The notes under the pieces were generated by a model. It saw nothing but the letters and a program-made list of their open reading frames with translations, searched no databases and had not been told where the DNA came from. A stretch of DNA of 61,200 bases from a virus: positions 1-61,200 of the IMG/VR virus record IMGVR_UViG_3300046744_000205, one strand, 5' to 3'. How positions within the stretch are numbered: the first letter of the stretch is position 1; the number at the start of each line of letters is the position of its first letter. Both the position numbers and the translations under genes were made by a program. This document shows positions 31,229 to 42,204 of the stretch, in pieces.

Positions 31229-32998
31229 TTAACCCATATCCATTTCTTCTGTCAATTTGGTAGCTTGGGCGTTTGTTAAATTTCTTTTTATAAAATCTAA
31301 TAAGTTACCATTTTCAGATGATATTTCAACAGATTTCTCACCTGACTTATCACCCCTTGGTTTTATGATCGCTTTCCATCCCGACCTACCTGACATTATT
31401 TTTATATTTGTTTTAGGTAAATCTAAATATTTTGCTAATGTTCTTTGCAATACAGATGTTGCTGCTTCTTTTGAAAGACCCGTTACATCGTATTCTTCCT
31501 TCGTCATAGATCGAATAACCCGATCTTTTGGCATCGTTCTTAATGGCTTGTCATCTAATACATTAGATAGTTTTCTATTTGGATCATATCTATTGCCTTG
31601 TAATACCCTTCCATAATCTTTTTGGAAAGTCTGAGGAACAAAATAATTACTGTATCTTCTGAGCCACACTTCTTGACTTAATTGGCTTCCATCTTCATCA
31701 AAAAAGCTCATAAATTCAGGCTGCTCTCCTGTTGTGTATGTTAATTGTACACCCTTTGGTGTTCTTAGTATAGATTTTATTCCTGCGTTAAGACCACCTA
31801 AATTTGTTTTTGCTGTTGATATCTCCTCAGAAGTTCCATACCACAGGTTAGAAATAGATGTTAAGAAATCGCTAGCATTAGCACCCCCCGGAGATGGCTT
31901 GGGAGGAGGTTTTGGAGTCACAGCTCTGATTCTCCCCGTTTCATCTACATCAACTGTTCTATCTATCTTGCTTCTAAGCTCTGTTCTTATCTTGTTTTCG
32001 ACTACTTCTTCTTGCTCTTTTGTTATATCTGCTTCTAATTGTCCGTTAGAGTTGTAGAAAACCTTAACCCTATCACTACCCTTGCAGTCTTCTCCCGGAT
32101 CGCATACGGAATATTCGTTTCCTGTATTAGGATCTTTACCTACATAATCCATAAGTAATGACCTTAGGTTTTGAGGGTTGCTCATCATAGATTGAATGTA
32201 TCCGTTTTCAGCAGCTAAATAATCTTTACTAATTTTCTTTAGTTCATCGGGAACATTTACATCTGCACCAACCTTAGTTATATCTTCAACAGTAGTTATT
32301 GTTCCGGCTTTTTGGTAGTTGGCTAATTCCCTAAATACATATTGGAACTCCCCTAAGCCTGTTGCAATATCAGTTATATTTTTACTTGCATCATATATAT
32401 CAGGACTGTCCATATATATATTAGCTATTGCTTCCATACTAGCCGTATCATTTGGATCTGTACTATTTACAAAGCCACCCTTCCCATCAGGCACTAAAAC
32501 ATTAGCAACGACGTTACCATTATCCTGCATTACTAAACGCATGCCGTTGAGATCAGTAAACTTATTTATTTTATCTAAATTCTGTTGGGTAAATTTACTC
32601 ATCTTACCCTCCTCTGACTGCTTCATAAGAACACCATATTGCTGCTGAATATTTTCAAATAGATTCATAGCTTTGCCGGTACTTTGCGTAGCCCTTTGCA
32701 ATATCGTCATATATTTTTCTCTGCTTATCTCTCCCCTGTCATACATCCTTTTGAAATTGCCGATCTTTGGAACAACTTCACCTTGTGCGAACTCCATTGC
32801 TCTTGTATTCCATTCGGTATTAGCACCTAAAGGAATATCTATGTTTGTTGCTACCTCCGTTAAATCTTCAACAGCCTGAGCCCTACCTTGTTTTCTTTGT
32901 TGTGCACCAAGAATTTTATCAGAAAACCCTTTACTTACTTCAGCCCAATCTACCTGACTGTCTGCACCTCTTTCTACATATCCAAACTTACTTGCCAT
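31229..32998 (-). CDS. Internal virion/ejection protein, 589 aa
   Basis: Starts MASKFGYVERGADSQVDWAE and is helix-rich (QRKQGRAQAVEDLTEVATNI, AMNLFENIQQQYGVLMKQSE), with a KPPPKPSPGG linker near residue 365. It lies between the 282-aa and 2965-aa genes, the place of T7-like internal core proteins. No enzymatic motif seen; role as cargo or ejection protein is inferred. Confidence 0.6.
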   Translation of the reverse strand: MASKFGYVERGADSQVDWAEVSKGFSDKILGAQQRKQGRAQAVEDLTEVATNIDIPLGANTEWNTRAMEFAQGEVVPKIGNFKRMYDRGEISREKYMTILQRATQSTGKAMNLFENIQQQYGVLMKQSEEGKMSKFTQQNLDKINKFTDLNGMRLVMQDNGNVVANVLVPDGKGGFVNSTDPNDTASMEAIANIYMDSPDIYDASKNITDIATGLGEFQYVFRELANYQKAGTITTVEDITKVGADVNVPDELKKISKDYLAAENGYIQSMMSNPQNLRSLLMDYVGKDPNTGNEYSVCDPGEDCKGSDRVKVFYNSNGQLEADITKEQEEVVENKIRTELRSKIDRTVDVDETGRIRAVTPKPPPKPSPGGANASDFLTSISNLWYGTSEEISTAKTNLGGLNAGIKSILRTPKGVQLTYTTGEQPEFMSFFDEDGSQLSQEVWLRRYSNYFVPQTFQKDYGRVLQGNRYDPNRKLSNVLDDKPLRTMPKDRVIRSMTKEEYDVTGLSKEAATSVLQRTLAKYLDLPKTNIKIMSGRSGWKAIIKPRGDKSGEKSVEISSENGNLLDFIKRNLTNAQATKLTEEMDMG

Positions 32999-33007
32999 AT
33001 ATTATAA

Positions 33008-33856
33008 TTAAAAACCTGTGTTACTACGTCCTCTAGGGTAATCCAAAATATTCGGGTAAAGTGAAGGCGTGCTGCTATATTTAGGTGTCATTATATTAGG
33101 CATCAATTGTAATTCATTACCCTGCCCAAAATCAGCTCCCTGAGTAAAACTAAATATTGGATCGTAAGGGTTAAATTGAGTTGTACTAGGCACTATAGGT
33201 GCTATAGGTGATGTCTGCATAATAGAAGACTGACCGGTATTTGTTACCCCCATTGCTGCAAGTTGTGCCGCTTCACGTCCTGCACGTCTATCTGCTATGT
33301 TGGCTTTTATTTTTTTTGATAGCTGTCCATCTGACTGATCCATTCCTAATGCTACCGCAGATCCCGCAGTACTAAGACCTCCCTCTACCCCTTCTTTAAT
33401 TTGTCTATCAAGATCAGACATATATAGCTCTTGTCCTGCTTTTTCTTGAAGTTCTATGCCTGCTAATGCATCATACTCCTGTTCTTTAGAACGTGCTTTT
33501 AATAGATCTAAATCATAAATATCCCCTGCCATTTGAGATGCTATATTTGCGTCTATCGCTTGTTTTTGAGAATAAACACCACCTATTCTTCCCGCACCTC
33601 TATCTGACTCTCTAAGTGCTTCTATAGCCTGTGCTGCTGAAACATTTGCAGCTTCCTGCTGCCTAATATATGCTTCCTTTGCTATAGCCATACCTTCAAA
33701 TGCGTTTTTCTTTACAAGTTTTTTAGCATTTGCCATAGCCCTTTCTGCATCCCTCTCTGCTTGTTTCCTCAATGATGATGCTTGGTTTGCCTGCTCAAAG
33801 TTTTTATATGCTCCATAAGCCATTAAACCTATCTGAATTGCTGCTCCTATCGCCAT
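33008..33856 (-). CDS. Internal virion protein, T7 gp14-like position, 282 aa
   Basis: The N-terminus MAIGAAIQIGLMAYGAYKNF is hydrophobic and is followed by an Ala-rich coiled coil (AERDAERAMANAKKLVKKNA). The C-terminus is Pro/Thr/Gln-rich. This resembles internal proteins that form the ejection channel. A TATCTTTG -7 box is seen upstream on the minus strand (about 33880-33887), suggesting its own promoter. Confidence 0.6.
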   Translation of the reverse strand: MAIGAAIQIGLMAYGAYKNFEQANQASSLRKQAERDAERAMANAKKLVKKNAFEGMAIAKEAYIRQQEAANVSAAQAIEALRESDRGAGRIGGVYSQKQAIDANIASQMAGDIYDLDLLKARSKEQEYDALAGIELQEKAGQELYMSDLDRQIKEGVEGGLSTAGSAVALGMDQSDGQLSKKIKANIADRRAGREAAQLAAMGVTNTGQSSIMQTSPIAPIVPSTTQFNPYDPIFSFTQGADFGQGNELQLMPNIMTPKYSSTPSLYPNILDYPRGRSNTGF

Positions 33857-33894
33857 AATAATATTCTTTGTGATTTAGCACAAAGATAATAAAT

Positions 33895-34725
33895 TTAAGG
33901 GAAACTTTTCATAACCTCTGACTCAACAGCAAATAACTCAACTTTTGTATTCTTAGAATAACTTAAATCAAATACTGCATAGTGCCCTAATACACCGTGA
34001 GATTCAGCAACTGAGTTCTTGATAAACAAGAAGGTCTCTACGTTTGTTGGTATTGGCGTAGTCCCGGCAGGTGATGTGCTTATAACAACATTATTAATAC
34101 CCCCTCTAAGGTTTACGTTAATAGCTGTTACGTTTCCTGCATACACAGGCACATTACTGCTTGACAAAAAGTAAAAGTAGTCATCAACACTTAATATATT
34201 ACCTATCTGAATTGTTGTTGCGAAGTTTATTGTAGCAGCCCCTGAAACAATAGCTACTGTCGTACTATTACCTATACCGTTTAAGGAACGCAATGAATTT
34301 TCAGGTAAAGCAGCAGGTGTAGAGCCTAAGCCCTTATTCCTAACAAACGCAAACCAACTCTGCTCTTTCTTTTCAAAATAACTATAGTCTACGAATCCTG
34401 AATCTTGTATATCAGTTTTAAGGGTAGCTGCCCAAGCATCATCTCCCTCTAAATTAAGCGTTTTAAAGAGCTTATTCTCTAGTGGTGACACATTGAATAC
34501 GCTTTCCATAGTAGATGGCTTAAACGCCTCAGATGCAGTACCTACTTGAGTCCACCATTGTGAATAGAATGTATTTCTACTCTCGTTCACATTATGACGG
34601 TAAATGTTACCTCCCTTAAAGGTATAAAAATATTGATTCATTCCTATCATCCAATCAGGAAAATAAGTATAGAAGGATGGAAATCCCTGTACTCCTTCGT
34701 CATATGTTAGTGTATAATTTGGCAT
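33895..34725 (-). CDS. Tail/muzzle-associated structural protein, 276 aa
   Basis: Starts MPNYTLTYDEGVQGFPSFYT, then YFPDWMIGMNQYFYTFKGGN and IYRHNVNESRNTFYSQWW. I recognise this type of sequence from structural proteins encoded with the crAss-like muzzle. The pattern suggests a beta-rich distal tail component. It follows the 1538-aa muzzle gene and a 301-aa gene, as if the muzzle C-terminus were split into separate proteins. Confidence 0.7.
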   Translation of the reverse strand: MPNYTLTYDEGVQGFPSFYTYFPDWMIGMNQYFYTFKGGNIYRHNVNESRNTFYSQWWTQVGTASEAFKPSTMESVFNVSPLENKLFKTLNLEGDDAWAATLKTDIQDSGFVDYSYFEKKEQSWFAFVRNKGLGSTPAALPENSLRSLNGIGNSTTVAIVSGAATINFATTIQIGNILSVDDYFYFLSSSNVPVYAGNVTAINVNLRGGINNVVISTSPAGTTPIPTNVETFLFIKNSVAESHGVLGHYAVFDLSYSKNTKVELFAVESEVMKSFP

Positions 34726-34728
34726 ATC

Positions 34729-35634
34729 TTAACAGTTTGTTTTAGCTATTATTACTCCGTTTGCATCGACCTCAATATATTGAGTCGCACTTATTTTATA
34801 AAACCCTTGAGCTAGTACATTACTTCCATATGCATCTGAGAATACCCAATCATTAACAGCAGGAGTTCCTGATGTTCCTGATACAGGAGCATTATATATT
34901 GATGTATTTATTACACTAAATCCACACGCCTGTGCTTTCGTGTTACCCCTAACTGATGATAAAAAACTTGTCAGTAGAACAGGACACTCAACCTCCACAG
35001 TAAATGCCGTTGAAGAGCAAGTACCTACCATATCAATATTTATATTGTTTGGAGACGCAGCAACTTTTGGTATCACCATAACACAAACTCCCGGGTCTGA
35101 ACTTGATAAACTTATTTCGCCTGCTTGAGGAGTTACACTTGTTGTTGTTCCCGTATTTTGAAATCCTACTCCATTTTTATACTTATACTTAATAAGGTTG
35201 CTATATGTTGTCCCTGCTGAAAGGCAAGCATTTGCTGTACCAAGATAAGTGTATCCACCTGATACTGTGCTACCGTGATACCCATCCACAGGAGAACTTA
35301 GCTTATTATACAGAACACCATTATATGTAGCTCGTATGCCATCAGGGATTAACACAGGAGTAAACTTAACGATAACAGCACCCAAAGTAGCTCCTAAATC
35401 AACATTAAGTTCGTATACACCATTGTTTAGCGAGCCTGTGCCTATAGGACTACCACAAGGAGTTAAGCACTCCGGGCAGTTTTGTATAGGTCCTAATATT
35501 CCACTAACCTGTTCTCTGCTTATACCACTCCCATCAGCATAGAATCCATCTGCACTAATAATAGTTAATGCAGCATTGTCAAATACTGTTGTTGAGTTTT
35601 CTAGTGTTGTTCCGTTTAAGTAATGTATCGCCAT
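34729..35634 (-). CDS. Structural protein, 301 aa, Cys-containing
   Basis: Starts MAIHYLNGTTLENSTTVFDN. The middle is Gly/Ser/Thr-rich beta-sandwich-like, with Cys pairs such as CPECLTPCG. It probably decorates the tail or head. It sits between the muzzle gene and the 276-aa gene. No enzymatic motif seen. Confidence 0.6.
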   Translation of the reverse strand: MAIHYLNGTTLENSTTVFDNAALTIISADGFYADGSGISREQVSGILGPIQNCPECLTPCGSPIGTGSLNNGVYELNVDLGATLGAVIVKFTPVLIPDGIRATYNGVLYNKLSSPVDGYHGSTVSGGYTYLGTANACLSAGTTYSNLIKYKYKNGVGFQNTGTTTSVTPQAGEISLSSSDPGVCVMVIPKVAASPNNINIDMVGTCSSTAFTVEVECPVLLTSFLSSVRGNTKAQACGFSVINTSIYNAPVSGTSGTPAVNDWVFSDAYGSNVLAQGFYKISATQYIEVDANGVIIAKTNC

Positions 35635-35646
35635 AATTTAATTATT

Positions 35647-38600
35647 TTAACAATTGCAGCACGAGTTTTCTATTGTTGCTCCAAAACATAAATCATCCTG
35701 AGTTGATAATCTGTAATCCCAAATCAAGTACAAATAAGCTCCTGTATTCGGCATTGTAAATGTAGAAAAGTATCTATCAGGTTCGCCTGTAGCATTTATT
35801 GGAGCAGCTGTTGTAGCTGCTGCAAGTAGTGATTTTATATCTGCAACATTATTGTAATATCTTGTATTACTTCTTAAATATCTGAAGTTATTTACATTTT
35901 TATTAAATACAAAATCATCAAAGTTAATCTTATTAGATATAATACTAACAGTAGCTGAATCAGCAGGAATTACACCTGCTCCCTGAAGCCCTGTTATTTG
36001 GTCATAATCAGATATTACAAACTCAGTTGTATTGTTATTGTCGAAAGAAACTAATCGTGAATGTAATGGCGATACAAATGCACCATCAGTCCAACTATAT
36101 TCGCTGTGTATGTATTTGTCATTATCCGCATCGCTTGTAATAGATACAGGAATAATAGTAATAGTTTCTGCGACAGGACACCCAACAGTAATTCCTCGTA
36201 TATAGCTTTTATTTGTCGAAGAATTTCTAACTACCAAAGAAACCTTTTGGTCAGCAACAGAACTTTTCTGAATAGTTATTGTAGCATCCGCAGGAGGGTT
36301 GGGGCTATTGTATGTGGTAGTAGTTCCTGCATATGTATAGTCTATACTAAATGATTGATTGCCCGAAACTGATGAGTCTATATCTATAACTATATTGACA
36401 TCTCCAACTAGGTCTCCTACATCAACGCAGAAATCATAAGGTTTAGCCACATCTACAACTATATTACCTACTATTACACCACAGTCTATGCAATCTATAT
36501 CAACAGGTTTAACAATGTCATTTGAACTAAGAACATACTCATCCATATACGGGTCGAATCCACCTAGCTTTTGAGTCTCAAATGAATCTATAAATAAATC
36601 TCTAAACCAACTACGCATACCTTGTTCAGATATAACAGTCAGCTTTTCATTCTGAGCTGCACTACCTTTAAGCTGTATTACAGCACCACGCTTAGCATCT
36701 GTAAAGTATTTATCTGCACCCCATTGTACAAAACTCTCAGGGTTATTAGATATACCATACTCTTCTGTACGAGCTACTTGCTTGCCTAATACTTCAGGTA
36801 CTGTAACCAATGCACTACCACCTGTAGCACCTGTTATCATTTCTTTGCCTTGAAGGACATATGATATTCTGTCTTCCTGTAGTGTAAGTATGTCAGTCTC
36901 TCTGCCAAATAGTTTTTGGATAGGTCCAAATGTACGTTCAAGTGGTTTAAAGTTTAGTAATCCTAAATTAAACTCATTAAGTTTATTTATATTATTCTCT
37001 TCGTTATATACACCACTATATGTCAAGTCAGCAAAACGATGTGCTTCTTTATATTCTTGTTCATCTGTGGTGTAAACCCTGTTTCCAAGGTTAAATGTTT
37101 TACCTACAATTGAATCTCTTATCTTGTAACTCTCAGCACCATTTCCAAATGAATAGCAATTATAAAAATCTGTATTAACTATGGCAGATTGAGATGCAGT
37201 TTGTGTGCGAATATTTCCTTGGTGAAATCCATTTGAGTCAATTGTATATGTATCTGCGGATTCAAACCAAACATCAGGTAACGCATCTTGAGGCTCTGAT
37301 TCAAATATAACAACACCATCAGCTCTATATACATCGATTGTTGCTATTGATATTGACTGCTTATCCTTTCTATCTCCGCATTGTTTAGTTCCTACCATAT
37401 TTAAGACAGCAGGAAAAGTAGTTCCGTTTCCTTCTACATACCAAAATATATTTCTAGATAATCCTGTTTTTAAAGGAGATGTTGGAAATAAATAACTATT
37501 AGCATAATATGCTCTTTTTATAGTAGAAAACTCATTTCTATTATTAGGGTCAGTTGGAAATTCTGCACTATCCAATACTCCTTGAAAATTCTCTCCTATA
37601 AGAAAGTCAAACATATTATCATAATTCTTTGATGCTGTCATTTGTGCAGATAACTCCATTCTTATAGGGGAACAATTACCTTTTCCGTTTCTACCAAAAT
37701 TTAATGTTATAAATACTCTCGAGCCCAAAGGAACAGTATATTCTACATAATTTCCTGAGCTATTTAAAACAGACATTGGGTATTGAACGCCTGCATAAAC
37801 ACCGGGATTATCACTAACAGTAGAGTCGGGGTAAGTCCCAACAAATCCCCATTCTGAATTTGAACCAAATTCTCCTCTTTGTTGACCATACAATACAGAA
37901 GAATTTTCTTGCTCAGCTATGTTTATAGAGTTAGTTCCTATCTTCATATAAGAACCTACTAAACTTCCTGTTTCAATTTCATTCACTGCGTATACTTTCT
38001 TTTCCAATACAGTCACATAAATACAGCTTGTAGTTGCACCTCCCGAATCTTTTTTAACAATAAGTCTATCTCCTACCTCTATTTTTTGAGAGTTCTCTCC
38101 CTCTAAAAGAAAATATGCATAATTTGCATCAGTAGTTCTGTAATATATGTTGCTATATATTACATCATAATTTTCCTCGTCAGGCTTTATAACAAACTTA
38201 TAATTCGTAGCCCATTCAGGAGCAATTTGTCTTGGCGGTATATTTACCTGTATAGTGTTTCTAGTTGAAGATGCACTACAAGGAACGTGAAGTGAATTGT
38301 TATTACTAACGAGTGCTGTACTTGAACGACCATAATCATCCATATAAACTATTCCCGTTTCATACCCTCTATTACTATGAAGACTGCCTATGGTAGGACT
38401 TGTTCTAATAGTAGAATTTATAAATGTTACTTCATAAAATTCATATATATCTTCTGATGTGTTAGTACCTACAGTTACGTTATCTACAAAACGCATATAA
38501 GGTAACTTAAATATTATAGAATCTTTTAATAAGCCGGTGCTAAATGCTGTAATACCTATCGGCTCATTTTGCTCATACCCTGTAACACCAACAAGGTCTG

Positions 38601-40263
38601 CTCCGCTTGTAGCACTAGCGTATTTTTTTACAGAGCCGCTTGTAGTAGGAGAAGGTAAGCTAGCAGGTATAGCACAATTAAAAATATCCGTAAATGTATT
38701 CCCATCGCAAGATTTATCTCCTGTAGGAGCATATACAGGTTTAATATTTCTTGGACTAATACTACCTACTTTATTTACAAATTCATCACTTGTTGCTAGC
38801 TCATATACGCTATTATAATTACTAGTTAAAGTAATTGAAAAAGAAATATCTAATTCACCTGTTTGCGATGTTGGCTGAGGATTACTTGATGGAGCAAATC
38901 CAACTCCTGATGATACATCGCTGTGTTTAAAACTTAAATCAAAAGTTAATGTATTTCCGGCTTTAAAATCTTTTACAAAACTTGATAAGTTAATAGCTCC
39001 TGAACCACTTGTTGTTACGGTAATACCCCTAGATGGTATAGTGTAGGTAGTAGCAAGCTCACTTCCCTCTACTTCATTTTCATTTATATTTTCACTTAAT
39101 AATCCAACTGTGTATTCTATTTGTGTTGGCACACCGTTTCTTTCTAAATTATATCCATCTATATAGTTACCATATATAAGTCTATTACCCATTATTGTTT
39201 GGGCTAAAGCAAAACGTGGTACATTGTCATATATTCTTAGTATCTCAGAATCAGGTAATATTGTAAATATATTACTGTTTGTAAATGTATATGTTTCAGT
39301 TGAGTTATCTGAAAACCCTCTATCTGTTTTATTAAATTTATCTATAACTTTTATAGTGCTGTTTTGAGCTTCTTTAAATAATAAATCAATACTTTCAACT
39401 AAAGGACCACCCGTGTTATAAGATACTAATGCTGAATTATAAAAGTTTGTCATACCCTCATTCAAATTACTATTTGGTGTGTAATCAAAATTTTTAGGAA
39501 CAAACGCAGGGTCTGAAAATGGAGATGTTGCAGAATATTCTCCATCAGCATATCTATACCTATATGCAAAACATATAAACCTATCTTCTAAATAATTATC
39601 TTCTGCTAAAGGTATTTGTTGCAGCTCAATAGTAGGTGCAAATAATGGTGGTCTTTTTATAACCAATAACCTTTCAGCTAATAGTAAAGGATTATTTCCA
39701 AAATCTACTATTCTAGGTGCAGATAATACAGGATTGTCGTATCCGCTTTTTATATTAATAAATCTTGGTGGATTTATATTGTCTGTAAAAAACAATAAAT
39801 TTTCTACTAAATCTACACCTGTAATTAAATATTTTGAGTCAAAGTTTAATGTTGTGTTTACATTTCCACCATCGTTTACACTAATAACGTGATAATCAAT
39901 TATATTGTCAGTAGTATTATACGATACTATCAAATCTATCTTTCCTGTTGGAAATAATGACGTAGGTGAACCTGAACCATCTCTAGCAAAAAAAGGGTCG
40001 TGAACAAACCAATATATAGTTTCATTAGCCCCATCTTCATATGCACCAATGCATTTAGCTTGAGTGCTTAATTTTTCGTTATTGTATTCTAACGCAGTTA
40101 GACCTAAGTTACCCTTAGTGTTTTCTATTACACCAATCTCAGAGTTTTCTGTAGACCCCATACGAACATTTATCGCATCTATATATTCGCCATCAGGGAT
40201 AAGTCGTTCATCAACCGACTTATTCATTCTACCTTTTATGAAGTTTCTTGTAATATTCGCCAT
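35647..40263 (-). CDS. Tail muzzle/stabilisation protein, 1538 aa
   Basis: The beta-propeller-like start (MANITRNFIKGRMNKSVDER, YIDAINVRMGSTENSEIGV) and the conserved region GRETDILTLQEDRISYVLQG, EVLGKQVARTEEYGISNNPE, QWGADKYFTDAKRGAVIQLK are closely reminiscent of the crAss-like stabilisation/muzzle protein. It closes the tail hub. The gene is the second largest in the window. Immediately upstream are the two ring proteins. Confidence 0.8.
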   Translation of the reverse strand: MANITRNFIKGRMNKSVDERLIPDGEYIDAINVRMGSTENSEIGVIENTKGNLGLTALEYNNEKLSTQAKCIGAYEDGANETIYWFVHDPFFARDGSGSPTSLFPTGKIDLIVSYNTTDNIIDYHVISVNDGGNVNTTLNFDSKYLITGVDLVENLLFFTDNINPPRFINIKSGYDNPVLSAPRIVDFGNNPLLLAERLLVIKRPPLFAPTIELQQIPLAEDNYLEDRFICFAYRYRYADGEYSATSPFSDPAFVPKNFDYTPNSNLNEGMTNFYNSALVSYNTGGPLVESIDLLFKEAQNSTIKVIDKFNKTDRGFSDNSTETYTFTNSNIFTILPDSEILRIYDNVPRFALAQTIMGNRLIYGNYIDGYNLERNGVPTQIEYTVGLLSENINENEVEGSELATTYTIPSRGITVTTSGSGAINLSSFVKDFKAGNTLTFDLSFKHSDVSSGVGFAPSSNPQPTSQTGELDISFSITLTSNYNSVYELATSDEFVNKVGSISPRNIKPVYAPTGDKSCDGNTFTDIFNCAIPASLPSPTTSGSVKKYASATSGADLVGVTGYEQNEPIGITAFSTGLLKDSIIFKLPYMRFVDNVTVGTNTSEDIYEFYEVTFINSTIRTSPTIGSLHSNRGYETGIVYMDDYGRSSTALVSNNNSLHVPCSASSTRNTIQVNIPPRQIAPEWATNYKFVIKPDEENYDVIYSNIYYRTTDANYAYFLLEGENSQKIEVGDRLIVKKDSGGATTSCIYVTVLEKKVYAVNEIETGSLVGSYMKIGTNSINIAEQENSSVLYGQQRGEFGSNSEWGFVGTYPDSTVSDNPGVYAGVQYPMSVLNSSGNYVEYTVPLGSRVFITLNFGRNGKGNCSPIRMELSAQMTASKNYDNMFDFLIGENFQGVLDSAEFPTDPNNRNEFSTIKRAYYANSYLFPTSPLKTGLSRNIFWYVEGNGTTFPAVLNMVGTKQCGDRKDKQSISIATIDVYRADGVVIFESEPQDALPDVWFESADTYTIDSNGFHQGNIRTQTASQSAIVNTDFYNCYSFGNGAESYKIRDSIVGKTFNLGNRVYTTDEQEYKEAHRFADLTYSGVYNEENNINKLNEFNLGLLNFKPLERTFGPIQKLFGRETDILTLQEDRISYVLQGKEMITGATGGSALVTVPEVLGKQVARTEEYGISNNPESFVQWGADKYFTDAKRGAVIQLKGSAAQNEKLTVISEQGMRSWFRDLFIDSFETQKLGGFDPYMDEYVLSSNDIVKPVDIDCIDCGVIVGNIVVDVAKPYDFCVDVGDLVGDVNIVIDIDSSVSGNQSFSIDYTYAGTTTTYNSPNPPADATITIQKSSVADQKVSLVVRNSSTNKSYIRGITVGCPVAETITIIPVSITSDADNDKYIHSEYSWTDGAFVSPLHSRLVSFDNNNTTEFVISDYDQITGLQGAGVIPADSATVSIISNKINFDDFVFNKNVNNFRYLRSNTRYYNNVADIKSLLAAATTAAPINATGEPDRYFSTFTMPNTGAYLYLIWDYRLSTQDDLCFGATIENSCCNC

Positions 40264-40264
40264 A

Positions 40265-41188
40265 TTATTTTATCCACTTATCTTGACCTCTTAGATTCAT
40301 TAACAATCGACCCGGGTGGATATTACTTATTCTTATCTTAGCGTTTCTTAATAAAGCAGTTTTTCTTTTCTGTGCTCTTCGTACAACGTACTCCTGCACA
40401 TTAAGTTTACTATTTAATATTGCGTATTCGATATATGCATAAACATAATCTTCAAATAATTTATTTACACTAATCTTAGAGTCATCCCCACCTTCCATAC
40501 CATCAGATACATACTCAAGTATACAAAGCTCTCCACTCATACCTGAGCTAAAGTTTATAACACCTGATGCTTTATCTATCTTAAATGTAGGATTTATATT
40601 TGCTGTTTCTGTATTCAAACCATATCGTGCACCGATAGCATAATCAAAATACCAATTACCTTCATAATAGTATCCTTCCATTCCATCAAATTGACTTCCT
40701 TGATTAAGGTATATACTTTTCTTTTGGTTTGTAATTCTATCTAAATCAATCTGAGAAAACTGTGGTGACAATGCATTACCATCAGAATCAAATAATATTC
40801 TATTATTATTGTCTTGTAAGTACGCAAGAGAAGAGTTTATTTGAATATTCTCAGTTAGTGGTCTAAGTAAACCATCTTTGTATATATTTACTCTAACCCA
40901 ATTAACGTAGTCTGAAGGCAATATATATCGTAAAGAGTCATTCACATTCAACTCCAATACTTTAAGCTCTTTAAACGCATCGTAATTAAGTTCTTGTATT
41001 GCTCGCTTTGCGTGAAACAATACCTTAAATCTTTCCTCGTTATTTACAAGTGAATGGTTTCCATTGTACATCAACATAAAGTTGTTGACTATATCATACA
41101 AGCTGACATATTGGTATGAACCCCAATTCGCATCCTCAGGAGTTGCTCCTCCATTTTCATAATATTGATACTGTGATATATATGCCAT
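40265..41188 (-). CDS. Ring/tail-tube protein, 307 aa
   Basis: Starts MAYISQYQYYENGGATPEDA, then YQYVSLYDIVNNFMLMYNGN, ERFKVLFHAKRAIQELNYDA and LRYILPSDYVNWVRVNIYKD. This arrangement is typical of the crAss-like ring proteins, comparable in role to T7 gp11. It overlaps the following ring gene by TAATG. Function by family resemblance. Confidence 0.75.
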   Translation of the reverse strand: MAYISQYQYYENGGATPEDANWGSYQYVSLYDIVNNFMLMYNGNHSLVNNEERFKVLFHAKRAIQELNYDAFKELKVLELNVNDSLRYILPSDYVNWVRVNIYKDGLLRPLTENIQINSSLAYLQDNNNRILFDSDGNALSPQFSQIDLDRITNQKKSIYLNQGSQFDGMEGYYYEGNWYFDYAIGARYGLNTETANINPTFKIDKASGVINFSSGMSGELCILEYVSDGMEGGDDSKISVNKLFEDYVYAYIEYAILNSKLNVQEYVVRRAQKRKTALLRNAKIRISNIHPGRLLMNLRGQDKWIK

Positions 41189-42123
41189 TATTGTTGATTA
41201 TCTTTTTGTTCTTCTAAATTAGCAAACTGAACTACCTGAGCTTCTCTTATCTGTATACCTGAGTATTGAAGTATCTTAATTGATAAATTTACTTCATCAC
41301 TAATTGGTAACTCAAAGTCTTGATAATCCGATTGAGATTGGTCAAATACAGGCTGCCCTCCTGTAAGTGTACTATATGTCCACTTAGGGTCTTTAGGGTA
41401 TCTAATATACTGACTAAATACCTGACCGGGATTGTTTATTGTTTTTGGCAATACTGTTACCGAATCAGTATTTAAAGAATACGCAGGAAAAGTTTTAGTA
41501 GGTGCAGTAAGTAATGAGTTAGCTAACATACTAATCTTACTATTTGTTACCTTCTCTGCCTCATAGTTCTCAGGTTTAAATATAGAATATGGTTTTCCAT
41601 TACCCGTACCCGGGGGGAATATATTGTCTTCCAAGTTAAGTATAGTATTAGATACGTTTGTAATTGTTGTTTGTTCTAATGTATCTAAATTTACTGCTAT
41701 ATCGCCAACAGATACAACACCTGCAAAACCACTATCCTTCATTGTAAATGGCTGTGGACTTGTTTGGTTATTTCCACCCTTTAAAAAAGTAGTATATGCC
41801 AATACCTTATTTAATAAATAGTAATCATCTCCTGTAGTTAATTGAGATGGTGTAAGATATCTGTTAAATGCTTTTTGGTCAAAGTTTCTTATTGTTGAGA
41901 ATGTATCTATAGACTCTTCAATGCCCTTTGTCATATCAGCATACTCAGACCCTGATATCCTAGCGTTCTCTTTATTAATAGCCGTATTGTAATCACTAAA
42001 GTAATTTTCAAAGATTTCTAGCTGTGCTTGCTTAGCAAACAGATTAAAATCCTGTGGAGATATATATCCATAGTTGTTCTTGTTAAGAACCGAAAAGACT
42101 GTATTTCTTACTGAGTTTATCAT
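41188..42123 (-). CDS. Ring/tail-tube protein, 311 aa
   Basis: Starts MINSVRNTVFSVLNKNNYGY and contains FAKQAQLEIFENYFSDYNTA, as in structural proteins upstream of the muzzle in related phages. The C-terminus is rich in Gln/Asp. A TATCTTTG -7-like box lies between its ATG and the terminator of the upstream gene (42144-42180), so it probably starts a new transcription unit. Confidence 0.7.
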   Translation of the reverse strand: MINSVRNTVFSVLNKNNYGYISPQDFNLFAKQAQLEIFENYFSDYNTAINKENARISGSEYADMTKGIEESIDTFSTIRNFDQKAFNRYLTPSQLTTGDDYYLLNKVLAYTTFLKGGNNQTSPQPFTMKDSGFAGVVSVGDIAVNLDTLEQTTITNVSNTILNLEDNIFPPGTGNGKPYSIFKPENYEAEKVTNSKISMLANSLLTAPTKTFPAYSLNTDSVTVLPKTINNPGQVFSQYIRYPKDPKWTYSTLTGGQPVFDQSQSDYQDFELPISDEVNLSIKILQYSGIQIREAQVVQFANLEEQKDNQQ

Positions 42124-42143
42124 AATAAACTTTTGTACAAAGA

Positions 42144-42180
42144 TAACAAAAAAAAAGAGTCCGATGAAAAATCGGACTCT
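42144..42180 (-). terminator. Intrinsic terminator after the 109-aa gene
   Basis: On the minus strand AGAGTCCGAT pairs with ATCGGACTCT (42156-42180) with a 5-nt loop, followed by a T run (A run on plus, 42148-42156). It is 25 nt downstream of the 42205 stop. Confidence 0.85.
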
Positions 42181-42204
42181 TATGATTTTGAAAGTTAATT
42201 ATTC